Positions 17,491-28,000 are shown, numbered from the stretch's first letter. The stretch is 64,000 bases of DNA from Caproiciproducens faecalis (GCF_019448085.1 NZ_JAGFNZ010000002.1:310001-374000), one strand, 5' to 3'. Program-made: numbers and translations. The notes: a model not told the origin generated them from the letters alone.

Positions 17491-18703
17491 ATTTGCCCCC
17501 CAATCTGAAAGGCCGGAAATATCCGCGTTTGATTTCCACCCGTTCCATTGGAAAAAAATGTTTCTTTAAAAGGCTTCGATAATCCGGGACGGTGCGAAGA
17601 ACCTCGACAATTTTCTTCGCCGCGTCGCCCTTTCCGTAGGGATTGACCGCCCCGGAGCAGTCCTTTGCAAACGCCGCCCGGACGGCTTTTTCGATTTCCG
17701 CTTTTTGGGGCGCACAGCAAAGAACGGAGGAAGCAAGAAGCCGCCCCTTCTGCCGGTCACCGATGTTCACCGTCGGCTTATGGAAAGAAGGGACTTCGTA
17801 TACCCCGCTGGAGGAGTTCCCCACCACCGCGTCCACCTGTGCAATAAGGCTGAAATACCGCGTCTGCCCCAAAGATGAAAAGACGGCGGCATTCGGATGG
17901 CAGCCTGCAAACTGATTCAACAGCCGAATCAGCTCCCGTCCCTGCGGATCGGCGTTCGGCCGGGTAAAAATCAGGCCTACGCCGGGGCCAAAACCGTCCA
18001 GTGCCTGTAACAGCTGCTGAAACTGGCTGCCGGAATCCTCTGAATCCAGTGTAACGGGGTGGAACGTAATCAGCAGATTTCTTTCCCGAAAGCGGAAGGA
18101 AAGCGACTGTTCCAGTTCGGCGCGGCTGATCCGGGGCAGGGATAGAATCCGGTCAATTCCCAGACTGCCCACATTGTAGATATGGGCCGGGTCTTCCCCC
18201 AGCTGCGCCACCCTTTGGCAGGATTCTTCGTTGGTCACAAAGTGCAGCTGCGCCATTTTGGAAATGCTGTGCCGGATTGCCTCGTCAAAGGCCCCCTCTG
18301 TGGTATCGCCCCCGCCGATATGGGCAATCGGAATCCGGGCGAACAACGCGGTCTGCGCGGCCGCCAGCATTTCATACCGGTCCCCCGTTATCACCAGCAG
18401 GTCGGGTTTCAGCTCTGAAAAAGCGTCCGCAAATCCGATCATGCCCAGACCCACGGACTTGGCGATTCCCGTGGGGGTGTCACTGGACAGGAGCATCTCC
18501 ACCTTTTTATCAATGGAAAATCCGTCTTCTTCAATTTCCTGATAAGTCAGTCCGAACTCCGGCGACAGGTGCATACCCGTGACCACCAGCTGCAGCTGAA
18601 ATTCCGGTTCCATCCGGATCCTTTTCATCAGAGGATTCAGCAGACCGTATTCCGCCCTTGTTCCCGTCACAACGCAGATTCTGCGCACGGCTCCCGGGCT
18701 CAC
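17462..18703 (-). CDS. legG: Hydrolysing UDP/GDP-sugar 2-epimerase (LegG/NeuC family)
   Basis: 413 residues. The frame is open further upstream, but a GTG at 18703 overlaps the legC stop and has GGGGGAAG before it; the product then begins VSPGAVRRICVVTGTRAEYG. Family motifs are TGTRAEYGLL, GDRYEMLA, HIGGGDTTEG (about residues 105-114) and GNSSSGVYEVP. It removes the nucleotide and inverts C2, giving the 2,4-diacetamido mannose-type sugar used by LegI. The 29-base overlap with the next gene indicates coupling. Confidence 0.93.
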   Translation of the reverse strand: MSPGAVRRICVVTGTRAEYGLLNPLMKRIRMEPEFQLQLVVTGMHLSPEFGLTYQEIEEDGFSIDKKVEMLLSSDTPTGIAKSVGLGMIGFADAFSELKPDLLVITGDRYEMLAAAQTALFARIPIAHIGGGDTTEGAFDEAIRHSISKMAQLHFVTNEESCQRVAQLGEDPAHIYNVGSLGIDRILSLPRISRAELEQSLSFRFRERNLLITFHPVTLDSEDSGSQFQQLLQALDGFGPGVGLIFTRPNADPQGRELIRLLNQFAGCHPNAAVFSSLGQTRYFSLIAQVDAVVGNSSSGVYEVPSFHKPTVNIGDRQKGRLLASSVLCCAPQKAEIEKAVRAAFAKDCSGAVNPYGKGDAAKKIVEVLRTVPDYRSLLKKHFFPMERVEIKRGYFRPFRLGGKYGKPSNHSV

Positions 18704-19884
18704 AGCTCTTCCCCCAGCCGGGCGCTGCTTGGAATATTGATAATCCTCTGTTCCAGGTCTTCGGCAGCGGACAAATCCATGTGCGGGCAGCTTTGGAACA
18801 TGGGCAGCCGGTTCATTAGAACCCATGCCGGCCGGGTCAGCATTCCCCGGCGGTTGGTTTCGGAAATAATTGAATCGCGCATTTCCGTGTCCCCTTTATC
18901 CAGAATCAGTGTGTTCAGCCAGTAGTTGCTTTTCGCGTAGGAAGGTTCCCGGAAAAAAGCGATGCCTGAAAGAGGCGCGAAAGCCTGCCGGTATTTTTCG
19001 GCCAGAGCCCGTTTGCTTTTGAGAAAACCATTCAGCTGCTCCAACTGCGCACAGCCGAGCGCGGCGTTGATGTTCGGCATACGAAAGTTGTACCCGACGC
19101 AGTCATGGATGAAATCCCACTGGTGCGTCATCCTTGCCGTAGTGCTGATATGTTTTGCCTGTCTGGCGAGCTCTTCGTCATTTGTCAGAATGGCGCCGCC
19201 TCCGCCGGTGGTAACAATTTTATTTCCATTAAAGCTGAGGGAGGCGAGCTTGCCAAAATTGCCGGTGTGGATATTTTTGTAATAGGAACCAAGCGATTCC
19301 GCGGCGTCCTCAATCAATTCCAGCCGGTATTTACGGCACACTTCCAGCAGCGGGTCAAGGTCGACGGGATGCCCGAAGGTGTGCATGGCGACAACCGCCC
19401 GGATGGGCCGCCCGGTTGCCTGATTACAGGGAAAGCCGTCCTTCCATTCGGTGATCTTCGCAAGATAAGTTTCCAGCTTTTTGGGGTCGATTCCCAGAGT
19501 CGCAAGGTCACTGTCTACAAAATGGGGAACGGCTCCGCAGTAGCACACCGCGTTTGACGTAGCCACAAACGTCAGCGCGGGTACCAGCACTTCATCGCCG
19601 CTTGTGACTCCGGCCAGTTTCAGGCACAGGTACAGCGCGGCCGTACCATTGACCACCGCCACAGCGCGCCTGACCCCCGTAAACTCAGCCAGCTTTTCTT
19701 CAAACTCATCAACATACTTTCCGACGGAGGAAACAAAGTTGGTATCGAGGCAGTCCCGCACATAGTTCCACTCGTTTCCTGCAAAACGGGGCTCGTGCAG
19801 CGGGATGGGAGTCTTTTCTCTATCCAGCACTTTTTCCAGTGCCGCAACAATTTCTAAAGGATCAGCGTTCTTTTCTGTACTCAT
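18700..19884 (-). CDS. legC: PLP-dependent sugar aminotransferase (LegC family, DegT/DnrJ/EryC1)
   Basis: 394 residues, as usual for the family. VNGTAALYL and EDAAES mark the PLP site and the Schiff-base lysine lies in SFNGNKIVTTGGGG at about residue 220. It aminates the 4-keto intermediate produced by LegB, yielding a 4-amino-4,6-dideoxy sugar nucleotide. It overlaps legB by four bases and legG by four. Sugar-nucleotide preference cannot be read from the sequence. Confidence 0.93.
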   Translation of the reverse strand: MSTEKNADPLEIVAALEKVLDREKTPIPLHEPRFAGNEWNYVRDCLDTNFVSSVGKYVDEFEEKLAEFTGVRRAVAVVNGTAALYLCLKLAGVTSGDEVLVPALTFVATSNAVCYCGAVPHFVDSDLATLGIDPKKLETYLAKITEWKDGFPCNQATGRPIRAVVAMHTFGHPVDLDPLLEVCRKYRLELIEDAAESLGSYYKNIHTGNFGKLASLSFNGNKIVTTGGGGAILTNDEELARQAKHISTTARMTHQWDFIHDCVGYNFRMPNINAALGCAQLEQLNGFLKSKRALAEKYRQAFAPLSGIAFFREPSYAKSNYWLNTLILDKGDTEMRDSIISETNRRGMLTRPAWVLMNRLPMFQSCPHMDLSAAEDLEQRIINIPSSARLGEEL

Positions 19885-20891
19885 AGGTTATACCTGTCTG
19901 TTTTATAGAGTTTCAGATGTTCGGGATCGGCAAACCACCGCGCGGTTTCCCGAAGTCCGCGCTTCAGCCCGTCCTTTCCCGCGTACTCCGGCTTCCAGCC
20001 AAACAGCCGGACTGCTTTTGCGGTATCCGCCCAAAGGCGTTCCACCTCGCTTTTAGGAGGGCGCACCCGCTGCGGATCGGTTTCTATTTCCATTTCCGCA
20101 CCCATCACCTCCGCAATGATCTGAGCGGTTTCCCCGATGGAAACCTCATAATTGCTGCCGATATTCACGACCTCTCCCACTGCCGCGTCACATTCGGCGA
20201 CCTCCAAAAATCCGCGCACCGTGTCGCGGACATAATTAAAGTCCCTGGTGGGTTTGAGGGAACCAAGCCGGATTTTTCGTTTTCCACTTGCAATCTGTGT
20301 GATAATGGCAGGAATGACGGCCCGGTCCGACTGTCTGGGGCCGTAGGTGTTGAACGGACGGATGACGGCAACCGGCGTCTGAAAGGAATCATAAAAAGAA
20401 AGAGCCAACTGATCGGCTCCAATCTTTGACGCGGCATAGGGAGACTGGGCATGCAACGGATGAGTTTCCGGGATGGGAACGGTCTGGGCCGTACCGTAAA
20501 CCTCACTGGTGGAGGTCTGAATGATTCTTTCCGTTCCCAGCTCACGGGCCGCCTGCAAAATGTGAAAGCTCCCCCGGATATTCGTGTCAATATATGCACC
20601 GGGAGAATAATATGAATAAGGGATTGCTACCAAAGCGGCCAGATGAAAAACAACCTCACAGTTCTCCATTGCTTTTTTTATCCGGTAAGAGTCCCTGATG
20701 TCCCCTGCCACCACTTCCAGAGCGTCTTTTATTTCTGCCGGCGACTGGTCCAGCCAACCCCAGGAATTATAGGAATTATAACAGACAAAAGCGCGGACGG
20801 AATATCCTCTTCTGACCAGTTCTTCCGTCAAATGGGATCCAATAAACCCGTCCGCGCCGGTAACTAGAATTTTTTTCCCGTTTAAGTCCAT
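19881..20891 (-). CDS. legB: NAD-dependent sugar-nucleotide 4,6-dehydratase (LegB family)
   Basis: 336 residues, extended SDR. GADGFIGSH at residues 11-19 binds NAD; TSTSEVYG and YAASK (about 148-152) form the active site. The RDFNYVRDT segment is typical of the LegB/CapD-like group that acts on UDP- or GDP-GlcNAc. It is the first gene of the operon, with AGGAGG six bases before the ATG, so the whole glycosylation operon is probably driven from the 190-base divergent gap shared with the DUF4183 triple-repeat gene. Confidence 0.92.
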   Translation of the reverse strand: MDLNGKKILVTGADGFIGSHLTEELVRRGYSVRAFVCYNSYNSWGWLDQSPAEIKDALEVVAGDIRDSYRIKKAMENCEVVFHLAALVAIPYSYYSPGAYIDTNIRGSFHILQAARELGTERIIQTSTSEVYGTAQTVPIPETHPLHAQSPYAASKIGADQLALSFYDSFQTPVAVIRPFNTYGPRQSDRAVIPAIITQIASGKRKIRLGSLKPTRDFNYVRDTVRGFLEVAECDAAVGEVVNIGSNYEVSIGETAQIIAEVMGAEMEIETDPQRVRPPKSEVERLWADTAKAVRLFGWKPEYAGKDGLKRGLRETARWFADPEHLKLYKTDRYNL

Positions 20892-21065
20892 CTTATCCCT
20901 CCTGACAAAACTCCGATACTCTATAATATATTCCGGCAGATAAAAAATAGAAGTAAAAGACGGGGAGAATGTCAGCAGCCGCGGCCTGCCGCCTGCTTTC
21001 GTAAAATGGAATTTACGGCATTTATGAAAGCACCCGGCACCGCGGCATCGTTGGAAATCCGTTAA

Positions 21066-22535
<1,470 letters not shown>

Positions 22536-22552
22536 AAATTCCCGATGAAAAC

Positions 22553-22595
22553 AGGCAGGGCGTATGACTTTTCGTCATACGCCCTGCCTTCGTTT
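22553..22595. terminator. Strong bidirectional terminator
   Basis: AGGCAGGGCGTATGAC-ttttc-GTCATACGCCCTGCCT is a perfect 16-bp stem. It lies between the convergent DUF4183 and TauE/SafE genes, with T-rich flanks (CTTCGTTT on +, GTTTTC on -). Confidence 0.9.
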
Positions 22596-22614
22596 CCCAC
22601 CGCCGATTTCAAAA

Positions 22615-23397
22615 TCAGACAGTAAATTTTATGATATTAAAAATATTGATTGCGATAATCACAGCCATAAAGCTGATAAACAGATGATCCACCGTCTTTT
22701 CGGAAAGCTTCTGGTTTAAACGGCCGCCGATCATTCCGCCGGCGACTCCGGCAACGACCATCAGTGCTAAAATCAGAAGACTGATCTGCGGTACGGTACC
22801 GCTGAGCAGCGTCTGCAAGAAGCTGGAGAGCTGTGAAAACATGATGATGTACAGAGAATTGGCGGCTGCCTTTTTAATGTCCATGGAAAAGAAAAAGAAC
22901 AGAACCGTCAGATTGATCGGGCCGCCGCCGATTCCGAGAAACGAGGAAACGGTACCCAGCCCCAGTCCGATCAAAACGCATCCCACCATGCTGTTCACAT
23001 GGTGGGTATGAATTTTTGCGGAAAAAACGCTGTACAGAAGAGTGCCCACCGTAATCACCAAAAGCAGGCTCGCCTGTACCGCGCCCAGATGATTTTCATT
23101 CTGAAGAAGGGTTTTGAGCATATCGAACACCGATTTCCCCACAAGTCCGCCAAATACGGAACCGACGGCAAGCGGGGTGCTTGTTTTCACGTCGATCATG
23201 CCGCGGTTTTTCGAGTTCCGCAGCACGGAAATAATGGACATGGAGAGAACGGTGCAGCCGGAAAGAAAGCTGATTCCGCTTACGCTCATGGTGCCGGTGG
23301 CGTCAAGCACAGGCTTAATGATGACGCCGCCGCCCACACCGCAGATTCCGCCGATGGCAGAGGCCAGCAGGCTCACTAAAAAATATAGAATTTCCAA
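22615..23397 (-). CDS. TauE/SafE-family membrane permease (first of two)
   Basis: 260 residues, about seven to eight transmembrane helices. Start is TTG with GGAGG seven bases upstream. The glycine-rich GGICGVGGGVIIKPVL near the N-terminus and FLGIGGGPINL around residue 155 are the two family repeats. Members export or import sulfite, sulfoacetate, other organosulfonates or small acids. It is the last gene of a five-gene operon (permease, PFK, TPI, LarA, permease), so it may export an end product of that pathway. Confidence 0.88.
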   Translation of the reverse strand: MEILYFLVSLLASAIGGICGVGGGVIIKPVLDATGTMSVSGISFLSGCTVLSMSIISVLRNSKNRGMIDVKTSTPLAVGSVFGGLVGKSVFDMLKTLLQNENHLGAVQASLLLVITVGTLLYSVFSAKIHTHHVNSMVGCVLIGLGLGTVSSFLGIGGGPINLTVLFFFFSMDIKKAAANSLYIIMFSQLSSFLQTLLSGTVPQISLLILALMVVAGVAGGMIGGRLNQKLSEKTVDHLFISFMAVIIAINIFNIIKFTV

Positions 23398-23433
23398 GAG
23401 CCTGCCTCCTTCTGTTTTCCGTCAAGCAACCCT

Positions 23434-24918
23434 TTAACCATGGGGGTGCAGATCAGCGAAACCGTTGTATCCGTCATAGGGTTCATCCTTCATGCAAAGG
23501 TGGACGGAGGGAATCTTAAAGGTCTGCGGCAAAGCAAGGATGTTCGGATTTTCACCGACATATTTCTTCTTTGCGTCAGCCAGCGCCTCTTCAAAGGTCG
23601 CTCTGGTCTTCAGGCCCATTCCTCTTGCATAACCCGGCTCCTGCGCTCCGACAATATAGATGGCGGAAGTGTTCTGCTCCGCAATATGACCGCAGCTCAT
23701 CATGGAGAAACCGTGGAACGGATGGAACGCGTTGCAGTAACGGTACTTGCGGATATATTCCTCATTGGTTGCAAAATACTCGCCGTAACGGTTCATATCC
23801 GGCAGGGTATTCATATAATCCTTCTGGAACATATCGTAGCACTCGCGCAGGTACGGCCAAAGCTCGTCGTGGAAATAGCCGTTGCAGGTGGACGAACAGA
23901 TAATGACGCAGTTATCCTTCATAATTCTCTTAAAGCGGATGACCTGTGCGGAAAGGGCCTGCATCATCATGATGGGGTTGGTGCCCATGCCGTCTCCGTA
24001 ATGGAAGAACTGCGGCATCCCGAATACCAGTACGTCGTATTTCTTTTCCGCCCAGTTCACATAGGTTCTCTTGTCTGCCAATTTCCAGGAAATCGGCTGC
24101 ATTTCCGCGGCGTAGCCGCTGTTGATCTCAAGCTGGCGGGATTTGGAATCCAGCACCGCGTCGCAGCAGAAGAATTTCTTGCCCATGCATTTTTCCATGT
24201 GCATCCCGATCTCGTCGAACTTGGTACGCATCAGGGAGTGGCCGCTAACCGGGGTGAAATCCTTGCGGTGCATGACTTCCGGAACATGGTGGGAAGCAAT
24301 GCTGCGCCAGTGGGTAATACCGGTCGCGCAGTGCTTGTAGCCGCCGGAATAGCCGCCGTACGGGTTGCCCTGTGTGTGGCCGATCAGGATGGCAACATCG
24401 GAGTCGTAAACATATTTATTCATCAGGACCGGGTCGCCGCGGTCGGTTGTGCCGAGGTCGACCAGATGGTCATAGTCTTCGCTGTCGTGGTTGATGATCT
24501 GATGGCTGAACCAGAACTCATGGAAAAGGTCGGGCCCGAGCACGTTGAAGATTTCCTGCTTTGTATTCTTTCTGTGCAGACCGTTGGAGCAGATCAGGAG
24601 GATGTCCTTCTTTTCTACGCCCGCTTTGTAAAGTTCCTCCAGAATGATGGGGATGGAAACTTTGCGGTGCGCGGTCGGCTGCTCGCCGCCCTTTACTCTG
24701 TCCGGGAAGATAATGGTTACTTTGGAGCCCTTTTTCGCAAGCTTGGAAAGCGGCTCCATTCCGATTGGGTTCTGAATGGATTTGCGGGTGGCTTCCACCA
24801 GCTGATCTTCCGGAATACACGGCGGATCCGCTACGGTAACACCGGGAATGAAAACATCGGTATTGTCGGGCAGATTTGCCGACATCATGCCCTGTCCGTA
24901 TTCAAAGTCAAATTTCAT
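23434..24918 (-). CDS. larA: LarA-family nickel-pincer racemase/epimerase
   Basis: 494 residues, somewhat longer than lactate racemase (about 425). DUF2088 features: FPDRVKGGEQPTAHR, NGLHRK (catalytic His region), IGHTQGNPYGGYSGGYKH at about 180-195, whose Lys corresponds to the residue that holds the nickel pincer cofactor. LarA paralogues racemise or epimerise lactate, malate, phenyllactate, gluconate and other 2-hydroxyacids. No larB, larC or larE is in the window, so the cofactor must come from elsewhere. Operon partners (TPI, PFK, TauE/SafE) point to a sugar-acid or sulfonated C3 acid as substrate, which is inference. Confidence 0.83.
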   Translation of the reverse strand: MKFDFEYGQGMMSANLPDNTDVFIPGVTVADPPCIPEDQLVEATRKSIQNPIGMEPLSKLAKKGSKVTIIFPDRVKGGEQPTAHRKVSIPIILEELYKAGVEKKDILLICSNGLHRKNTKQEIFNVLGPDLFHEFWFSHQIINHDSEDYDHLVDLGTTDRGDPVLMNKYVYDSDVAILIGHTQGNPYGGYSGGYKHCATGITHWRSIASHHVPEVMHRKDFTPVSGHSLMRTKFDEIGMHMEKCMGKKFFCCDAVLDSKSRQLEINSGYAAEMQPISWKLADKRTYVNWAEKKYDVLVFGMPQFFHYGDGMGTNPIMMMQALSAQVIRFKRIMKDNCVIICSSTCNGYFHDELWPYLRECYDMFQKDYMNTLPDMNRYGEYFATNEEYIRKYRYCNAFHPFHGFSMMSCGHIAEQNTSAIYIVGAQEPGYARGMGLKTRATFEEALADAKKKYVGENPNILALPQTFKIPSVHLCMKDEPYDGYNGFADLHPHG

Positions 24919-24937
24919 TTGTTTTCTCCTTTCGTAT

Positions 24938-25876
24938 TTAACAGGCTGAATTTAAATATTTATCGATAATGATTTTAAGGTCTTCCACAAAAAATCCGAT
25001 TTCTCCGGTGAAGCGGGTCAGCGCGACCAGGCCGCCGTCGATGGTATCTACGCTTGCAATTTCCGCGGCATTTGCTTCTTTCAGCCCGCCGCCGTAAACC
25101 ACCGGAATTTCAAACCCGCACAGCTCTTTGACGGTTTCCTTAATAAAGCCGGAAACAAAACCGATATACTCTTTTCCCGGAGGAGTTTTTCCGGGCCCGA
25201 TTGCCCAGATCGGCTCATAGCCGATGGCGATTTTTCTGCCTTCCAGGCAGTCTGTCACGCCGTCCAGGCAGCGCGCCAGCTGAGCGCGGAGCGTTTCACG
25301 GATACGGGGCTGCTGCTCTTCAAAGCTGCCCTCTCCGCGCTCCTCCGCCGTTTCTCCTACACAGAGAAGAACGTCCATCCCCTGCTTTAGAGCGGAAAGC
25401 ACTTCCTGATGAATGATTCCGTCGGATGCGGTTGCGCAGCGCTTGCGGGTATCGTCGGCCGCGTTCCAGTCCGGTTCAAAAGCCCCGATGATTTCCTGCA
25501 GGTTGCGGCGTTCCTCGGAATGACCGATAATGGACCAGCGGCAGCCCATCTGGTACGCGCTCGCGGCAGGCATATTGGTGGTAAAGGCGCCGAAATTTTT
25601 ACCGGGTTCAATGTTGTTGCGGAACACACCCTGACAGCCAACGTGAAGGTTTTTTCTGTCAGACTGCGGGAAAGACGCCAACTTTTCCTGCGCGGGAATA
25701 ATCAGAGCCTCAGGCACGAAATAAACGACATTTACGTCGTCCAGCGAGCCCAGTTTCAGTTCGACGCTTTTGGCGACAACCTCTTCTATCCATTCTTTTG
25801 CGTTATCTGAGGGGCAGACGCCGCCTTTCTCACGCAGAACATCAAATCGCTTCAGGTTAATAAAAATATCATTCAT
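24938..25876 (-). CDS. Triosephosphate isomerase paralogue
   Basis: 312 residues against about 250 for a housekeeping enzyme. NLK near the N-terminus, IIGHSEERR (about residue 112, electrophilic His) and GYEPIWAIGPG (about 218, catalytic Glu and start of loop 6) are all kept. Roughly 30 extra residues sit between the His and the Glu (EPDWNAADDTRKRC region), and there is an N-terminal extension. It is an operon gene rather than part of a gap-pgk-tpi cluster. It may isomerise dihydroxyacetone phosphate or a related keto/aldo phosphate such as a tetrulose phosphate. Confidence 0.83.
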   Translation of the reverse strand: MNDIFINLKRFDVLREKGGVCPSDNAKEWIEEVVAKSVELKLGSLDDVNVVYFVPEALIIPAQEKLASFPQSDRKNLHVGCQGVFRNNIEPGKNFGAFTTNMPAASAYQMGCRWSIIGHSEERRNLQEIIGAFEPDWNAADDTRKRCATASDGIIHQEVLSALKQGMDVLLCVGETAEERGEGSFEEQQPRIRETLRAQLARCLDGVTDCLEGRKIAIGYEPIWAIGPGKTPPGKEYIGFVSGFIKETVKELCGFEIPVVYGGGLKEANAAEIASVDTIDGGLVALTRFTGEIGFFVEDLKIIIDKYLNSAC

Positions 25877-25897
25877 CTTTCGCTGAGACTCCTTTTT

Positions 25898-27058
25898 TTA
25901 TTTATTGAACCATGCAAATTTCAGCAGATCTCCGCCGACCAGAGGACGGCACCATTCTGTGAATTTCTCCGTAACGCCAGTACCGTCTTCATTGATGAAT
26001 TCCTTCGGCATCATACGTTCGTGCAGCATGACCTCTTCAATCGGCACATCCATGATTTCCATTTGGTAAGGATCGGAGGAAAGGCGCTTAAAGCCGATCA
26101 TGACGCCGGTTTTTCCCTCCAGCGCCGCGCGGCAGGCCGCTGCTCCGGCCTGAATCGCTTCCTCGCGGTCAACGGAGGACTGGTTCAGGATGGACGCGCG
26201 TCCGGCAATACCCGGCTTTTCACTGCGGGCTTTGATGCCCAGATTCTTGAGCACGAGTTCGGCAAGGTGCGCTCCCACATCCCCGAAGTAAGTGTCGCGC
26301 CGGATTTTGAAGATCGGGTCTACGATCGGGGTATGATCCGCTTTTTTCAATCCTTCGCTCGCAACGATAATCGCATATCCCTTGCGGTCGTAAATGGACT
26401 GAACGTCACTCAGGAATTTGTCCTCGTCAAATGCGATTTCCGGCAGATAAATTCTGTCCGGCCCGCAGCTGTACTCGGTCGCGGCAAGAGCCGCGGCAGC
26501 CGTAATCCAGCCGGCGTTTCTTCCCATGGTTTCCACAATGCTGACGTGGATCGGCATGGAACGGACATCCTGAGCAATTTCGGCGACCGTCTGGGCGACA
26601 AAACGGGCCGCGCTGCCGTAGCCGGGGCAATGGTCGGTAATGGCGATGTCGTTGTCAATCGTCTTCGGAATTCCTACTACGCGGATGTCTTCATCCTTTG
26701 CGGCGCGGTAGAGCTTTCCGCAGGTATCCATGGAACCGTTTCCCCCGTTAAAAAGCACATATTTGATATTGTGCTTTTTAAAAATGGAGATCATGCGATC
26801 GTAGTCCTCCGGGGTAAGCGGAGTTCTGGAGGTTCCGATTGCTGTGGATGGGGTTTGTTTCAGCATTTCGATTTCCGCTGAGGGAACCGTGGAAAAATCA
26901 ATAAATTTTTCCGCAAGGACACCGGCGGTTCCGCCGAGCGCTCCGTAAACACTTCCAATGCTTTCATTGCGCTCCGCTTCGCGGATAACGCCGTAGAGGG
27001 AGGAATTGATGACAGCGGTAGGGCCGCCGCCATGTACAACCAACAAATTTCCTTTCAT
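25898..27058 (-). CDS. 6-phosphofructokinase-family kinase with unusual donor-site residues
   Basis: 386 residues, PFK-A superfamily. GGGPTAVINSS begins the protein, PKTIDND is at about 131 and MGRNAGW at about 175. The donor-site motif is NGGNGSMDT (about 103-111). ATP enzymes have GGDGS with PGTIDND and PPi enzymes of Clostridia typically have GGNDS with PKTIDND, so this protein mixes the two: Asn in place of the first Asp, Gly at the donor-selecting position and Lys in the TIDND motif. It likely phosphorylates fructose 6-phosphate or a related ketose phosphate. Donor identity cannot be fixed from sequence. Confidence 0.87.
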   Translation of the reverse strand: MKGNLLVVHGGGPTAVINSSLYGVIREAERNESIGSVYGALGGTAGVLAEKFIDFSTVPSAEIEMLKQTPSTAIGTSRTPLTPEDYDRMISIFKKHNIKYVLFNGGNGSMDTCGKLYRAAKDEDIRVVGIPKTIDNDIAITDHCPGYGSAARFVAQTVAEIAQDVRSMPIHVSIVETMGRNAGWITAAAALAATEYSCGPDRIYLPEIAFDEDKFLSDVQSIYDRKGYAIIVASEGLKKADHTPIVDPIFKIRRDTYFGDVGAHLAELVLKNLGIKARSEKPGIAGRASILNQSSVDREEAIQAGAAACRAALEGKTGVMIGFKRLSSDPYQMEIMDVPIEEVMLHERMMPKEFINEDGTGVTEKFTEWCRPLVGGDLLKFAWFNK

Positions 27059-27155
27059 AACTGTACGAACTCCTTTTCATAATCAGAAAATGCTCTTGTC
27101 TTTTTATTTCCAATTTTGCCGCTCCAATACACAGCGGGAGCAGCCTGTAATCTCT

Positions 27156-27875
27156 TTATCCTGCGATTGTCAGGTGCAGCCCGAACACAAGCATAAACAC
27201 ATAAACAATTTTCTTAATAAGCTGCACGGATAATTTTTTAAATAAAACAAATCCCGCCAAAGTACCCAGTGGAAGCCCGATAATGGCAATTGCGCTGTCC
27301 TGCAGCACCTGTGTGTTTATATTTCCCAGAAACAGGTGGTTGAAAAACAGAAGCACGACATTGACGGCGAAGAAGCACTGCATGGTCGCGTTGTATTCCA
27401 TCTTGTCTTTTGCTACGGACAGAAAATACACTGCCACGGGCGGGCCGCCCAAGCTGAACACTCCGTTGAAAAATCCGCTCAGGGCTCCTGCAAAAAATCC
27501 GTTCCTGCGGTTGGGAAGGAGAGTGATTTTCTCGCTGAAGAAAATAAAATACACGGAAGTCGCAATCAGCACTAACCCCAGAATACGGCGAAGCAGCGCC
27601 TCTGTACTGGACACCAGAACATAAACACCCAGAAAATTAAAGATAAACGAAGAAATCAACGGGTAGGTCAGCAGTTTGTAGTTGATATGCTTACGCAGTT
27701 TGACTACCAAACCGACCACCATGAAAAAACAAGTGACCGCCTCCATCACGGCTGCCTGTTTGAGCGGCAGCACAAAAGGCCACAGACTCATTGTCACAAT
27801 TCCGTACCCAAACCCGGTCGTTACTTGAATCATACTGGCTAAAAAAGTAACCAATATGATGTACAACAGTTCCAT
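27156..27875 (-). CDS. TauE/SafE-family membrane permease (second of two)
   Basis: 239 residues, about seven transmembrane helices. TTGFGYGIVTM near residue 18 and the FFNGVFSLGGPPVA repeat around residue 140 place it in TauE/SafE. Sequence differs clearly from the permease at 22615-23397, so this is not a recent duplication. It is the first gene of the PFK-TPI-LarA operon and is transcribed divergently from a LacI-family gene. A GTGAGGTG ribosome site precedes the ATG. It may take up the growth substrate while its partner exports a product. Confidence 0.87.
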   Translation of the reverse strand: MELLYIILVTFLASMIQVTTGFGYGIVTMSLWPFVLPLKQAAVMEAVTCFFMVVGLVVKLRKHINYKLLTYPLISSFIFNFLGVYVLVSSTEALLRRILGLVLIATSVYFIFFSEKITLLPNRRNGFFAGALSGFFNGVFSLGGPPVAVYFLSVAKDKMEYNATMQCFFAVNVVLLFFNHLFLGNINTQVLQDSAIAIIGLPLGTLAGFVLFKKLSVQLIKKIVYVFMLVFGLHLTIAG

Positions 27876-27945
27876 GTATGCACCTCACACAGCAGAAGGC
27901 TCGTGATCCCCTGCTCTAAATTAATCCTACCACAGCGAACACATC

Positions 27946-27957
27946 ATTTGCGCAAAT
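27946..27957. promoter_or_regulatory. LacI-type operator candidate
   Basis: ATTTGCGCAAAT is a perfect 12-base palindrome with the central CG usual for LacI-family sites. It lies in the divergent gap between the TauE/SafE operon and a lacI-type gene. Confidence 0.5.
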
Positions 27958-27964
27958 TTTTACA

Positions 27965-27974
27965 CAAACGTTTG
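27965..27974. promoter_or_regulatory. LacI-type operator candidate overlapping the -35 box
   Basis: CAAACGTTTG is a perfect palindrome with central CG. It overlaps the TTGCAT -35 box of the lacI-type gene, so binding would block that promoter (autoregulation) and possibly the divergent operon. Confidence 0.5.
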
Positions 27975-28000
27975 CATAATTGGCTAAAAAATGGTATACT
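27972..28000 (+). promoter_or_regulatory. Sigma-A promoter of LacI-family gene
   Basis: TTGCAT (27972-27977), a 17-base spacer and TATACT (27995-28000), about 60 bases upstream of the ATG at 28059. Confidence 0.75.

Noticed and set aside
5977-20891. Flagellin, FliS or FliD genes expected beside a Maf operon
   Set aside because: Looked for D0/D1 flagellin and small helical chaperone patterns; the two small genes at 10801-11461 could not be matched to FliS.
23440-24969. 509-codon + strand frame opposite the LarA-family gene
   Set aside because: Shadow of a conserved gene; no recognisable domain.
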